A stretch of DNA of 13,957 nt from Treponema sp. (GCA_024699205.1 JAILQA010000199.1:1-13957); one strand, 5' to 3'. Shown: positions 1 to 8,555, numbered from the stretch's first letter. Notes: generated by a model from the letters alone, not told the origin. Translations and numbers: made by a program.

Positions 1-2
1 TG

Positions 3-74
3 GATTACATCAAGACAGCCTTCTACGATTCCCTCAGGGCAACAATTTTGTCCGGAGGGAACAAAGGATTATAA
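3..74 (+). CDS. C-terminal end of an unidentified protein (partial)
   Basis: The frame starting at base 3 is open from the window edge and ends with TAA at 72-74, giving 23 residues that begin DYIKTAFYDSLRAT and end GGNKGL. This frame has protein-like composition. The other two plus-strand frames run on into an A/T-rich stretch that looks non-coding. The 106 bases after the stop hold the promoter of the next gene. Too little is visible to name a family, and the gene continues left of the window. Confidence 0.5.
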   Translation, partial: DYIKTAFYDSLRATILSGGNKGL

Positions 75-121
75 AATCTTATTATTTTTATCATATTTTT
101 TGTTATTTGACTATTTTTTCA

Positions 122-150
122 TTGAAATCTTGAAATTACAGAATTAAAAT
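122..150 (+). promoter_or_regulatory. Candidate sigma70-type promoter of the chemoreceptor gene
   Basis: TTGAAA at 122-127 and TAAAAT at 145-150 are separated by exactly 17 bases, each one mismatch from consensus. A perfect TATAAT also lies at 163-168, but it has no -35 box at the right distance and would start transcription almost on the ribosome binding site. I see no sigma28-type motif (TAAA-N15-GCCGATAA), which is often found at motility genes. The region is very A/T-rich, so chance matches are easy. Confidence 0.5.
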
Positions 151-180
151 AAATTAATCTAATATAATCTGGAGTTTAAT

Positions 181-2424
181 ATGAATAGTAACAATTCGTC
201 TGCTAAGTCCTCCATAAGAATGAGTCTTGTACTTTATCTTGGAGTTTTTATGATTGTAATCTCCATTTTCATGACATTCATGATTGGTCGTGCAGTTCTT
301 AAAAGTAACAAAAGCCAGATTACAAAAAGTATAGTCACGCTGACCGAAGCAAAAGGAGAAAGCCTTGAAAGAAGCATGACAGAAATCGTTTATTCAGCAG
401 AAGCACTTGCTGGAGCTTTGGGTGGAACCTGGGCAATTCCAGAAAAACAACGAAGTTCATCTGCACAACAGACTGTCCGTGCAATGGTAAAATCTTCTAC
501 AATAGATTCCGCCTGGGCTTACTGGTTGCCAAACATGTTTGACCATAAGGATGAACTTAGAAAAGATAAGTATGATAATCCAACCGGCCAAATGAAGATT
601 CACTATATCAGAGATAAAAATGGACGAATCAAAAACGATATTGTTACAGAATTTACCCCTCAACAGATTCAAGATAGTGCAAATGCTCCAAATACTTTTG
701 TAAGTGAACCTTCAATTACAGTTCTTGACGGTGAAAATGTTCTTACCTCAAAAGTATTTGCTCCAATCACTAACTCCATTGGACAAAAAAGTGGTGTAGC
801 AGGAATTGATATTGTTCTTTCCGGTCTGGAAGCAATAATGGACGGTTCAACAATTTTTGAAGGAACAAAATGCCAGTTCTTTTCTTCTTCTGGTGCCGTA
901 CTTGCCTCAAGTGACGGATCAAAAGCCGGTCAAATCTCAATCTTTAAGAAAACTCCTCAACTTGCTAAATATTTTGAAACTGTTTATGTTCCTGTTTATG
1001 ATGAAGCAACGGGCGAAGAAATCTCTTCCTATATAGATTATTCTCCGGTAACCTTTACAGAAATAATCAACAACGAAAAAACTTTTGTTACAGTTGTAAA
1101 ACCACAGGTAGACCGTACAGGAGAAGCCTGGTTTGTTGTTTCTATGACACCTGAGCGAAGCATTAATCATAATGCCTGGCAAACAATCTGGATTATCATA
1201 ATTGCCTTTGTTGTTCAGATTCTTGTAGTAATATTTATTGTATTCGGCGTTGTAACAGGACTTACAAAGCCTCTTAAAAATACAGTTGAAGCTCTCCAGA
1301 ACATCAGCGAAGGTGATGGTGATATGACTGTACGCCTTCATGCAAAACAGAATAACGAAATAGGCGCAATGTGTGACAGCTTCAATAAAACTATGGATAA
1401 GCTTTCTGTTTCTATTAAGGATGTTAAGACTTCCAGTGAAGAAATGGACGTAATCGGTTCAGAATTAAATGACTCCATGAATCAGACCTCTCAAGCTGTT
1501 GATGATATCACTTCCAGTATTCAGTCTATTCAGGAGCAGATGCAGGAACATGCTGCTGGAGTAGAAGAAGCACTTTCGGTTGTAGAGCAGATTGTAAAGA
1601 ATATTCAAAAGCTCAACACAAATATTGATGCCCAGGCCTCCAGCCTGACAGAATCTTCTTCTTCTGTAGAACAGATGACAGCTAACATTCAGAATGTTTC
1701 AAACATCCTCGAAAACAACCGTACATCCATGAATATGCTGGAACAGGCTTCTGAATTGGGCCAGTCGCTTATCAATAACATGGCTGAACTTTCCGTAAAG
1801 ATTCAGGACCGCTCTAAGAACCTTCAGGAAGCATCTTCTGTAATCCGAAACATTGCGAGTCAAACAAACCTTCTTGCAATGAATGCAGCAATCGAAGCGG
1901 CTCACGCAGGTTCAAGTGGACAGGGCTTCTCTGTAGTTGCTGATGAAATCCGTAAGCTTGCAGAAGAATCTAATTCTCAGGGTACAAAGATTCAAAATGA
2001 ACTTAAAGATGTTCAAGACCTTATTAAAACCGTCACAGAATCTACAGCTCAAGTTCAAAATCAGTTCAACAGTATTTTTGCCCTTACAAAAACTGTAAGC
2101 GAACAGGAACTTATAATTACCGAAGAAATGCAGGAACAAAACAAAGGCGGTGCCCAAGTTTTGGAACTCATGCGTGCAATAAATGAAATCACTTTAAATG
2201 TAAAGAACGACTCTAACGAAATGATGGAAGGCAGCAAGCAGGTTTCTTTTGAAATGGACAGAATTGCACAGATGACAACTTCAGTTAATACAAATGTAAG
2301 AAACATGACCGAAAAGACAGATGCAATCAGCGAATTGTCGAAGAAGGCCCATGACTGTGTAGATAAGAACGTAGAAAGTATCGCAAAACTCCGCGATGCT
2401 ATGAACAAATTCAAGGTTGAATAG
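181..2424 (+). CDS. Methyl-accepting chemotaxis protein with periplasmic Cache-type sensor
   Basis: This is a transmembrane chemoreceptor that should signal to CheA/CheW at the cell pole. The 747 residues read in order: a first membrane segment at about 15-36, a periplasmic sensor of about 290 residues (about 40-330) whose size and position suggest a double Cache domain, a second membrane segment at about 336-360, a HAMP linker from 361 (the DGDMTVRL motif is typical), then a long coiled-coil signalling domain. The highly conserved hairpin tip is clear at 563-597 ([15 protein letters not shown], then [16 protein letters not shown]). There is no C-terminal NWETF-type CheR/CheB docking pentapeptide; the protein ends NKFKVE. 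A GGAG ribosome binding site at 171-174 sits 6 bases before the ATG. The ligand cannot be read from the sequence. The secreted protein gene that follows after 20 bases is probably co-transcribed and could be a ligand-binding partner. Confidence 0.95.
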   Translation: MNSNNSSAKSSIRMSLVLYLGVFMIVISIFMTFMIGRAVLKSNKSQITKSIVTLTEAKGESLERSMTEIVYSAEALAGALGGTWAIPEKQRSSSAQQTVRAMVKSSTIDSAWAYWLPNMFDHKDELRKDKYDNPTGQMKIHYIRDKNGRIKNDIVTEFTPQQIQDSANAPNTFVSEPSITVLDGENVLTSKVFAPITNSIGQKSGVAGIDIVLSGLEAIMDGSTIFEGTKCQFFSSSGAVLASSDGSKAGQISIFKKTPQLAKYFETVYVPVYDEATGEEISSYIDYSPVTFTEIINNEKTFVTVVKPQVDRTGEAWFVVSMTPERSINHNAWQTIWIIIIAFVVQILVVIFIVFGVVTGLTKPLKNTVEALQNISEGDGDMTVRLHAKQNNEIGAMCDSFNKTMDKLSVSIKDVKTSSEEMDVIGSELNDSMNQTSQAVDDITSSIQSIQEQMQEHAAGVEEALSVVEQIVKNIQKLNTNIDAQASSLTESSSSVEQMTANIQNVSNILENNRTSMNMLEQASELGQSLINNMAELSVKIQDRSKNLQEASSVIRNIASQTNLLAMNAAIEAAHAGSSGQGFSVVADEIRKLAEESNSQGTKIQNELKDVQDLIKTVTESTAQVQNQFNSIFALTKTVSEQELIITEEMQEQNKGGAQVLELMRAINEITLNVKNDSNEMMEGSKQVSFEMDRIAQMTTSVNTNVRNMTEKTDAISELSKKAHDCVDKNVESIAKLRDAMNKFKVE

Positions 2425-2444
2425 ATTTGATGGAGGTGATGAAT

Positions 2445-3017
2445 ATGAAAAAGATTATTACTATTTTGGCTTTATTTATAGTTTCAACAGCTGCTCTTTT
2501 TTCTCAGGCAGATAATAAAATTCCAAAAGGTACATCTGTCCTTTTTGATGGTTTTGAAAAAGGAAATTATTGGATTTGGGCAGGCTTTGACTGGGATCAA
2601 TATGGTTCTGTAAAAATTTCGACCGGTGCAAATATTTCAAAAGACTGGGCTTCGGAAGGTTCTCATTCTCTAGAAATGACTATGGACGTAATGGATGCAG
2701 CTTCTACAAAATCTGCAATCTGGTTTTATGACGGTACAAATGATTTGTCTGGTGGCAAATATTTAGTTATGGATTTTTACAATCCAGAAAATTATACCTA
2801 CGATATCAACGTTGTAATTCAAGCCACCGATTCCTGGAGATGGTGGAGTCTGGAACATTATGCACTTCCAAAAGGTGAGCATACTTTTGTTTTTGACCTT
2901 TCTAAATATCCTGAAAGATTACACGATGTTCGTCGTATTTCTATTTACAACAATAGCAGCCAGATTCTTATGAAAGAATCACATATTTATGTTGATAATA
3001 TAAGACTCATAAAATAA
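2445..3017 (+). CDS. Small secreted Trp-rich beta-sandwich protein, carbohydrate-binding-module-like
   Basis: An exported 190-residue protein with a signal peptide at 1-22 (MKKI, hydrophobic core, then FSQA before the likely cut). The mature part has the look of a jelly-roll carbohydrate-binding module: an opening LFDGFEKGN strand, a middle LVMDFYNPE strand, and a closing IYVDNIRLI strand, with many aromatic residues (W43, W45, W50, W68, W93, and three Trp at 131-134) of the kind that stack on sugars. No catalytic domain is present. I chose ATG 2445 because the strong GGAGGTGA at 2432-2439 lies 5 bases before it and the signal peptide then begins properly; in-frame ATGs at 2430 and 2439 and a TTG at 2427 overlap that site. 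The gene follows the chemoreceptor by 20 bases on the same strand. The fold assignment is by pattern only; other galactose-binding-like folds, including spirochaete FlaA-type sheath proteins, are possible. Confidence 0.75.
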   Translation: MKKIITILALFIVSTAALFSQADNKIPKGTSVLFDGFEKGNYWIWAGFDWDQYGSVKISTGANISKDWASEGSHSLEMTMDVMDAASTKSAIWFYDGTNDLSGGKYLVMDFYNPENYTYDINVVIQATDSWRWWSLEHYALPKGEHTFVFDLSKYPERLHDVRRISIYNNSSQILMKESHIYVDNIRLIK

Positions 3018-3022
3018 GAAAT

Positions 3023-3682
3023 CTATTCTGCTAGTTTTTTCTTTCCCCAGGTTTGAATCAAATCCTTTGGTTCCTTGCTCAAAAGTACTTTTACCAGCAG
3101 CAGGTTTGTCTGACTAAAAACATTTTGCATAAGCGCCTGCTGCTCGTCTGTAAAGCGGCTGAGAACATAATCTGCAACTCCAATATTTGGATTGTCAGGG
3201 CGACCTATACCAAAACGTATACGCCAGAAATCAGGAGTATTCAAAACAGCCTTGGTAGAACGCAGACCATTATGACCACCCAAACCACCGCTCCATTTAA
3301 GGCTTACAAAACCTGGAGCAAGCTCAAGCTCATCATGAATAACCATAATTTCTTCCGGCTTGATTTTATAAAAAGTCGCAACCTCAATTATGCTTTCGCC
3401 AGAGAGATTCATGTAAGTAAGAGGTTTAAGAAAATAAATATGAGCAGGAGCTTCTTCCGGCACAAGAACAGGTGAACCGTCTTTTTTAGAACAGATTTTT
3501 GTGTCACAAGCCCATTGTGCCAGTTCCGCAGGGGTAAAGGAAGAAATCTCCCCCTTAAACTTATTTTGCCAGCTCAATTTATTTGCAAAAGGGAGAGAAT
3601 CTTCAAAAAACCAGCTTACATTATGGCGCGTTTTTTCATATTCACGGCCATAATTTCCTAAAAAGGCAACCAGTTTAATCAT
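3023..3682 (-). CDS. pth: Peptidyl-tRNA hydrolase
   Basis: This cytosolic enzyme cleaves the ester bond of peptidyl-tRNAs dropped from ribosomes, recycling the tRNA. The 219 residues carry the family signature throughout: GNYGREYEKTRHNV at 9-22 with N10 and the catalytic H20, KPLTYMNLSG at 86-95 with N92, IHDELELAPG at 115-124 with the catalytic partner D117, and GGLGGHNGLRS with N138. Compared with E. coli Pth, whose corresponding residues I recall as N10, H20, N68, D93 and N114, all residues after 50 are displaced by 24. That indicates an insertion at about 50-80, which contains two Cys (59, 64). The Gly usual after HNV is Ser23. Its ATG overlaps the TGA of the DUF4340 gene (ATGA at 3679-3682), so it is the last gene of the ABC operon and translation is probably coupled. 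Its stop lies only 5 bases from the stop of the convergent gene. Confidence 0.95.
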   Translation of the reverse strand: MIKLVAFLGNYGREYEKTRHNVSWFFEDSLPFANKLSWQNKFKGEISSFTPAELAQWACDTKICSKKDGSPVLVPEEAPAHIYFLKPLTYMNLSGESIIEVATFYKIKPEEIMVIHDELELAPGFVSLKWSGGLGGHNGLRSTKAVLNTPDFWRIRFGIGRPDNPNIGVADYVLSRFTDEQQALMQNVFSQTNLLLVKVLLSKEPKDLIQTWGKKKLAE

Positions 3683-4590
3683 TTTAAAACATCTACCAGT
3701 TTTTTCTGGAATTTCTGTACAGAATAGCTTGGTATCTCAAAAGGATAAGGAGTTTCTGAACAGATTGCGTAATAAGTAGGCTTTTCTGCTTCAATTGAAT
3801 ACAAATCAACAGTTACAGTCTTATTGCCACTAAAGATTTTTAAAGTACGTTCTTTACTTCCAGAAACTTCACCAATATCATACCATTTTGTTGTAGACAA
3901 AGTTGCAAGAGTGTTGAACCAGTCTGTTGTAGCAGCACCATCAACTTCTTTTTCTTCAACATCTGTACCACTTAAGGTCCAGGCAAGATTTTCACCTTCA
4001 CCAGAACGTCTTACAGTCCAAGTGCTTTCATCCGGCTCAACTACAGAAACACCCGAAATTGAGTTCTTATCAAGAGTGAAAATATTTTTACTGCGCAAAT
4101 CATCAACAGATTTACTAAAGCTACTGCGCAGATTTGAGGAAATCAAATATACATCTGAACCACCATCTACAGTGATATAAGACTGGGTTCCAGTAGAAGA
4201 TTCCTTACCAATTTTAAGAACGCGCAAAGTCTTATCACCATTTTTAACAGTAACAGTAATGTTTTTACCTTCACCAAGCTCATACTTAGCAATTACATTC
4301 TCATTAGAAGCACTTCCCATTCTATCCAAAGCACGAACAGAAGAGGCTGCATCCAAGAGAACATCAACTGAACTCTGATTTGCAGGATATTTTTTATCTC
4401 CAATAAACCAGTTGTCATTTTCCTTTACAAGATTAATATCACCATCTGCCTTTTCAATAAGAATCTCTGTTGCGTTATCTGTAATAGTAAAAGTCTTAAC
4501 ATTATCTTTTTTGGACAAAATGAATTGAACAATACAAACAACTAAAAGAATTACATCGGCAGTTAATAAAACTATTTTTCTAGCTTTCAT
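3679..4590 (-). CDS. DUF4340 domain protein, membrane-anchored, GldG partner
   Basis: A 303-residue protein with an N-terminal membrane anchor (about 5-25, after MKARK) and a long beta-rich region expected outside the inner membrane. The pattern of short strands around an NDNWFIGDKKYPANQSSVDV segment, followed by LRVLKIGKES, is what I associate with DUF4340, a family of unknown function that commonly sits directly downstream of GldG-type genes, as here. No catalytic motif is visible. Start choice: GAGGAG at about 4602-4607 lies 11 bases before ATG 4590. An in-frame GTG at 4599 would add three residues but sits only about 2 bases after that site, so ATG is preferred. The gene begins 17 bases after the gldG stop and overlaps pth by ATGA. 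The role is presumed to be structural or accessory to the ABC complex. Confidence 0.8.
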   Translation of the reverse strand: MKARKIVLLTADVILLVVCIVQFILSKKDNVKTFTITDNATEILIEKADGDINLVKENDNWFIGDKKYPANQSSVDVLLDAASSVRALDRMGSASNENVIAKYELGEGKNITVTVKNGDKTLRVLKIGKESSTGTQSYITVDGGSDVYLISSNLRSSFSKSVDDLRSKNIFTLDKNSISGVSVVEPDESTWTVRRSGEGENLAWTLSGTDVEEKEVDGAATTDWFNTLATLSTTKWYDIGEVSGSKERTLKIFSGNKTVTVDLYSIEAEKPTYYAICSETPYPFEIPSYSVQKFQKKLVDVLK

Positions 4591-4607
4591 TTTTATCACG
4601 TCTCCTC

Positions 4608-6743
4608 TTACTCACCTTGTGTATTTTCTTTTCCAGATTTCGTCACAAAACGAGTATCATCAGGATTATACTTTTTATTGATTCTTGCTTTCTTAGCTAC
4701 ACGCAAGCGCAATACAATCAATCCAACCAAAGCAAACAAAACAGCAAGTCCCCATTCATTGAAATACTGTACTGTCTTTGCTGCCGATTGAGATTTAATT
4801 TCCAAAGTATTGATAGAAAGACCTTTTGAACGCATTATACACAAATCTTCGTTACCGTTCATATAATCAACTGTGTTCATAAGGAACATAGAGATTGGAC
4901 TTGTACCGCTTGTATCCAAAACCTGATAAGTAGTTATGTAAGATGTACTTGCAATAAAAATCTTTCCAGGAACACGGCTCTTTGCGATATGTGTTGAAGA
5001 TGTAATTTCAGAATCATCACTTGCTGGTACTGGTGCAGGAGCTGCTTTTTCCTCTTCTTCATTATCTTCATCGTCATTCTTTTCTGGAACAGGAGCTTCA
5101 TCAAAAGCACTTTCAAAACGTCCTTCAAGAAGAACTGCAAGAGGCTGAGATTTAAAACCAGAAGGATCTGCAGGAGGAGTAATCATAAGAGGATTCAAAA
5201 CAATATCAATTCTATCAGAAATCCAGGATTTATCAGAAGAACGGGCAAGTACAGTTGTTGTAAAGTCTTTATTTGCTTGAGCTTCTGTAATATCAAGAGA
5301 ACCATTCTGAAGCATGATTACATATCCAAGATTCTTTGTAATTGGATGATTTTTTGCCAGCTGCTTTTTCTGTAAAAGTGGAGCCCAGTAAAAGTTCAGT
5401 TTTCCATACTGCTGATTTGCCTGAGTATAACAGTTTTCATCAAATACAAAGTCGTTTCCACGCTTTACACCATATTTATTCAAAAGGCGATCAAGATTTA
5501 CTTCATTCACCTGATACTGAGGAGTTCCACTGTAATAAGCAGCCGCACCAGTTGTATTTAAACCGTCGATAAGGAACATAACGTTTCCACCGCGCATAAT
5601 GAACTGGTCAACCTTGTACAATTCTTCTTCTGTATAATCAAACTGAGGACCATTGATTATGATTGAAGACATCGTTGCTGGAATTGAATCAGTTGATAAA
5701 TCAAGAGTAACCAACTCGTACATACTTGAAATAAGCTGCTGGAAGTTTGCTGCATATTTTTCTTCATCAAGAGGCAATTCGTTATGACCAAGAATATAAC
5801 CAACCTGTGTAGGTTTTGACATAAGGCTCTGTATGCTTTCATTGATTGTGGTTTCTACGTCTTCAAGACCAACAACAGCAAAACCAAAAATTGACTGCTG
5901 AACTTCAATTGGAAGAACTCTGAAATTGTCGCCAGATTCGATAACAACTCCTACAGTTCCTTTTTCCTGACGTCCATTTGCCCTGAAAGAAAGAGACTGT
6001 AAACTATAACGTGTAACCAATTCGTCAGTTTCTTCAGAAGTTGGATGAACTACATTAAACTCAAGTCTGTCCTGTTTCTGTTTGTTTACTTCTCGGTAGG
6101 CATTTTCAACAATTTTTTCAATTTGATCTACACCATTGATTCTTAACTGCTTTAAAGCTTCTGTCAGATATACAGTAACTCTGATTTTTTCACCCTTAGG
6201 CAAAGCAGCAAGAGTATCATTTGTGTTTATCATTTTCGAAATTGTAGAAGTGATTTTATATTCAAGACCATCTGCCGAGCTGATTGGATCAATCAATTCA
6301 ACACTGTCGCCATAAGAAATAACAATTCCCATGAAGGCCTGTTTAAAACCAACTTCATTATTCTTTACTTCCTGAATCTGAACCTGTCTCAAACCAAAAG
6401 ACTGTGCAAGTTCCACATTTTCCTTTTTAGACAAGTCCATGTAATTTACAGTAAGATTTTTATTTGCTGCACTCTTATATTCTTCAAGAAAATCTTCTGC
6501 ATACTGAGCAACACTACTGTACTGTGGAGGAAGATTCTTATCAAAGAAAACTCTTATAGAAAGCGGTTCATCAAGATTTTTTACAATATTGACACTCGCC
6601 TTTGACAATGAATAGGATTTTGGTTCTGTTAAATCAACCCTAAAATATAGATTCTGTCCGATAATATTCACAAGAACAATAAGAATAATAAACAAAACAA
6701 AATCACTTGATGAACTTTTTAACCAGTTTAATATTTTTTTCAT
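4608..6743 (-). CDS. gldG: GldG-like ABC transporter auxiliary protein
   Basis: A 711-residue protein anchored at both ends: a membrane helix at about 14-33, a large extracytoplasmic region, and a second helix at about 664-680 followed by a basic tail. The start of the soluble part (VDLTEPKSYSLSKASVNIV, then LDEPLSIRVFFDKNLPPQY) is characteristic of GldG and the ABC_transp_aux family. In Bacteroidetes, GldG works with GldA and GldF as an ABC complex needed for gliding; in other phyla the function is not settled. A low-complexity acidic and Pro/Ala segment (runs of D/E, then APAPVPAS) at about 548-575 interrupts the region before the C-terminal helix. An AAGGAG site at 6753-6758, overlapping the gldF stop, precedes the ATG by 10 bases. 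It starts 14 bases after gldF, in the same operon. Confidence 0.9.
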   Translation of the reverse strand: MKKILNWLKSSSSDFVLFIILIVLVNIIGQNLYFRVDLTEPKSYSLSKASVNIVKNLDEPLSIRVFFDKNLPPQYSSVAQYAEDFLEEYKSAANKNLTVNYMDLSKKENVELAQSFGLRQVQIQEVKNNEVGFKQAFMGIVISYGDSVELIDPISSADGLEYKITSTISKMINTNDTLAALPKGEKIRVTVYLTEALKQLRINGVDQIEKIVENAYREVNKQKQDRLEFNVVHPTSEETDELVTRYSLQSLSFRANGRQEKGTVGVVIESGDNFRVLPIEVQQSIFGFAVVGLEDVETTINESIQSLMSKPTQVGYILGHNELPLDEEKYAANFQQLISSMYELVTLDLSTDSIPATMSSIIINGPQFDYTEEELYKVDQFIMRGGNVMFLIDGLNTTGAAAYYSGTPQYQVNEVNLDRLLNKYGVKRGNDFVFDENCYTQANQQYGKLNFYWAPLLQKKQLAKNHPITKNLGYVIMLQNGSLDITEAQANKDFTTTVLARSSDKSWISDRIDIVLNPLMITPPADPSGFKSQPLAVLLEGRFESAFDEAPVPEKNDDEDNEEEEKAAPAPVPASDDSEITSSTHIAKSRVPGKIFIASTSYITTYQVLDTSGTSPISMFLMNTVDYMNGNEDLCIMRSKGLSINTLEIKSQSAAKTVQYFNEWGLAVLFALVGLIVLRLRVAKKARINKKYNPDDTRFVTKSGKENTQGE

Positions 6744-6757
6744 TTTGCCTTATCTCC

Positions 6758-7498
6758 TTATTTTTTAGCACCCTGTTCAACTTTAACAGTCAAAGTAAAG
6801 AACAAGGCTGTCAATGAAACAAAATACAAAATATCCCGTGAATCAATAATTCCTTTTGCAACAGATGAAAAATGAACATCTGCACAAAGGAAAGACAAAG
6901 CTTTTACAACTGAAGACGGGAAAATTACAAGAAATGCATCTATCATTGTAAGAACAATACAGATTATAAAGCCAACAAAGAAGGCAATAATCTGATTTTT
7001 TGTGATTGAAGATGCAAACAAGCCTATTGCAACATAACTGGCACAAAGGAAGATTGCTCCTACAAAACCACCAATAATTGGACCATAATCTGGTTCACCA
7101 AAGATTTCTGCTGCAATGACATAAAAAAGTGTTGGTGCAATCATGATTAAAGTTTCAATGAAAGCAGCAAGGAACTTACCGGTTACAACATTTACTTCTG
7201 TAACTGGCAAAGTCATAAGGGTTTCTATAGAACCAACACGTTTTTCTTCGGCAAAAAGTCTCATTGTAAGGGCTGGCACAAAGAAAGACAAAAGCAAAGG
7301 AAGAAGCCCAAAGTAATTTCTTAATTCAGCTCTGTTCTGTAAAAAGAAGGTTGAAAAGAAAGTAAAGCCGGCAATTCCTAAAAATAAACAGATTACGATG
7401 TAAGCAATTGGTCCTGAAAAATAAGAAGCCAATTCCCTTTTCATTATGATTATTGCAGGATTCTTTTGTTTTTTAACGCCTGATTTTTTGTCGCTCAT
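6758..7498 (-). CDS. gldF: ABC-2 type permease, GldF-like
   Basis: The membrane subunit of the ABC complex, 246 residues. After a basic cytoplasmic start (KKSGVKKQKN) come about six hydrophobic segments, at roughly 29-51, 62-83, 107-130, 140-162, 167-192 and 222-240. The cytosolic loop after the second segment reads MRLFAEEKRVGSIETLMTLPVT, the typical EEK-R-G-ETL-P motif of GldF/NosY-like permeases that contacts the ATPase. The length matches the family. Its ATG overlaps the TGA of the ATPase gene (ATGA at 7495-7498), and the gldG ribosome binding site overlaps its own stop. The substrate is unknown; the family includes both true transporters and complexes that do mechanical or assembly work. 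Confidence 0.9.
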   Translation of the reverse strand: MSDKKSGVKKQKNPAIIIMKRELASYFSGPIAYIVICLFLGIAGFTFFSTFFLQNRAELRNYFGLLPLLLSFFVPALTMRLFAEEKRVGSIETLMTLPVTEVNVVTGKFLAAFIETLIMIAPTLFYVIAAEIFGEPDYGPIIGGFVGAIFLCASYVAIGLFASSITKNQIIAFFVGFIICIVLTMIDAFLVIFPSSVVKALSFLCADVHFSSVAKGIIDSRDILYFVSLTALFFTLTVKVEQGAKK

Positions 7499-8451
7499 TT
7501 TCCTTCCTCCTCACCATTTGCAGTTGTCAAAGCATGGAATACATCTTCAAGACTGTTGCGCTGCATTGAAACTTCATACAAATCATAACCCTTTTCTGTG
7601 ATTGTCTTACAAAGAGCAGGTCTGATTTCGGCGCTTCCATTTACAGAAACGTGGATTGAAATTGCATTTTCGATTTCTGTGTTATTGTCTGCTGATTGAG
7701 TTACTGAATCAACTCCACTAACTGTTTTTACAGCAGCAGAAATATCGTCAAAAGAGCCTCCGCCGACCGTTATGTTTACAGATAATTCGTGGCCAAAACG
7801 CTCTTTAAGCTCTTCAATCGGGCTGTCGGCAACAACCTTTCCGCCAGAAATGATGATGGCACGGCTACAGATTGTTTCAACTTCACTCAAAATATGGGTA
7901 GAAACAATTACAGTTCTTGTTTTTCCGATTTCGCGGATGATATTACGAACATCTTCAACCTGGTTAGGGTCAAGTCCAGAAGTTGGTTCATCAAGAATAA
8001 GGATTTCCGGATCGTGCATAAGGGCATGTGCCAAAGAAACACGCTGCTTGTTACCTCGTGAAAGGTCACTGATATTTTTGCCCATTACTTCTTTAAGTCC
8101 ACATTCTGCACACAAAGCTGGAACTTTTACAGAAGGGTCTTCGCCGTGTATTTCTGCAATGTATTTAAGATAATCTTCTACAATCATATCTCCGTAAAGA
8201 GGAGCAGATTCCGGCATATAACCAATTTTCTTTTTTGATTCAACAGGCGCCTGACTGATATCAACTCCATCAATTAAAATCTTTCCGTCTGATGGTGATA
8301 AAAAGCCTGTAATCATACGCATTGTCGTTGTCTTGCCAGCTCCGTTTGGTCCCAAAAGTCCGACAATCTGACCAGTAGGAATTGAAAAGCTGACATCATT
8401 TACCGCACTAAAGTTCCCAAAAAAACGGGAAACGTGGGAAACTTCAATCAT
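7495..8451 (-). CDS. gldA: ABC transporter ATP-binding protein, GldA-like
   Basis: The ATPase that should drive the GldF membrane subunit, 318 residues. Motifs seen: Walker A GPNGAGKTT at 34-42, the GYMPE segment where the Q-loop lies (77-81), signature LSRGNKQR at 130-137 (Arg in place of the usual Gly at its third position), Walker B ILILDEP at 150-156 with the D-loop SGLDP, and the H-loop STH at 184-186. A C-terminal extension of about 100 residues follows, as in ABC-2 ATPases. ATG 8451 is chosen over an in-frame TTG at 8466 because GGAGG, 8 bases upstream of the ATG, overlaps that TTG. It is the first gene of the operon and is read from a good promoter at 8485-8513. Confidence 0.93.
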   Translation of the reverse strand: MIEVSHVSRFFGNFSAVNDVSFSIPTGQIVGLLGPNGAGKTTTMRMITGFLSPSDGKILIDGVDISQAPVESKKKIGYMPESAPLYGDMIVEDYLKYIAEIHGEDPSVKVPALCAECGLKEVMGKNISDLSRGNKQRVSLAHALMHDPEILILDEPTSGLDPNQVEDVRNIIREIGKTRTVIVSTHILSEVETICSRAIIISGGKVVADSPIEELKERFGHELSVNITVGGGSFDDISAAVKTVSGVDSVTQSADNNTEIENAISIHVSVNGSAEIRPALCKTITEKGYDLYEVSMQRNSLEDVFHALTTANGEEEGK

Positions 8452-8484
8452 AAGAGATGCCTCCAATTTTTTTTGTATTCTTCT

Positions 8485-8513
8485 ATTATAATAAAAAAAC
8501 GTTACTTTGTGAA
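8485..8513 (-). promoter_or_regulatory. Promoter of the gldA-gldF-gldG-DUF4340-pth operon
   Basis: On the minus strand TTCACA (8508-8513) and a perfect TATAAT (8485-8490) are 17 bases apart. This predicts a start near 8478 and a short leader of under 30 bases that contains the GGAGG site of gldA. It is the best promoter match in the window. Confidence 0.7.
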
Positions 8514-8543
8514 ATATAGTTACAGTTTTAAATGCCTTCTTTT

Positions 8544-8555
8544 AAACAATTGTTT
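8544..8555. promoter_or_regulatory. 12-bp perfect palindrome between divergent promoters (possible operator)
   Basis: AAACAATTGTTT is its own reverse complement. It lies 12 bases upstream of the rightward -35 box and 30 bases upstream of the leftward one, a placement that would suit a dimeric regulator. The T-run that follows it is not part of the symmetry. The A/T content makes a chance palindrome plausible, and no second copy was noticed elsewhere in the window. Confidence 0.25.

Noticed and set aside
163..168. Perfect TATAAT as the chemoreceptor promoter
   Set aside because: No -35 box at 16-18 bases, and the start point would fall at the ribosome binding site; the TTGAAA-17-TAAAAT pair upstream is better.
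937..1341. 134-codon minus-strand reading frame inside the chemoreceptor
   Set aside because: Cys- and Tyr-rich, low-likelihood composition, and antisense to a fully supported gene.
3053..3475. 140-codon plus-strand reading frame opposite pth
   Set aside because: Pth is certain on the other strand; the antisense frame has no ribosome binding site or recognisable protein pattern.
7772..8173. 133-codon plus-strand reading frame opposite the ABC ATPase
   Set aside because: The ATPase motifs on the minus strand are complete; this is a shadow of its codon use.
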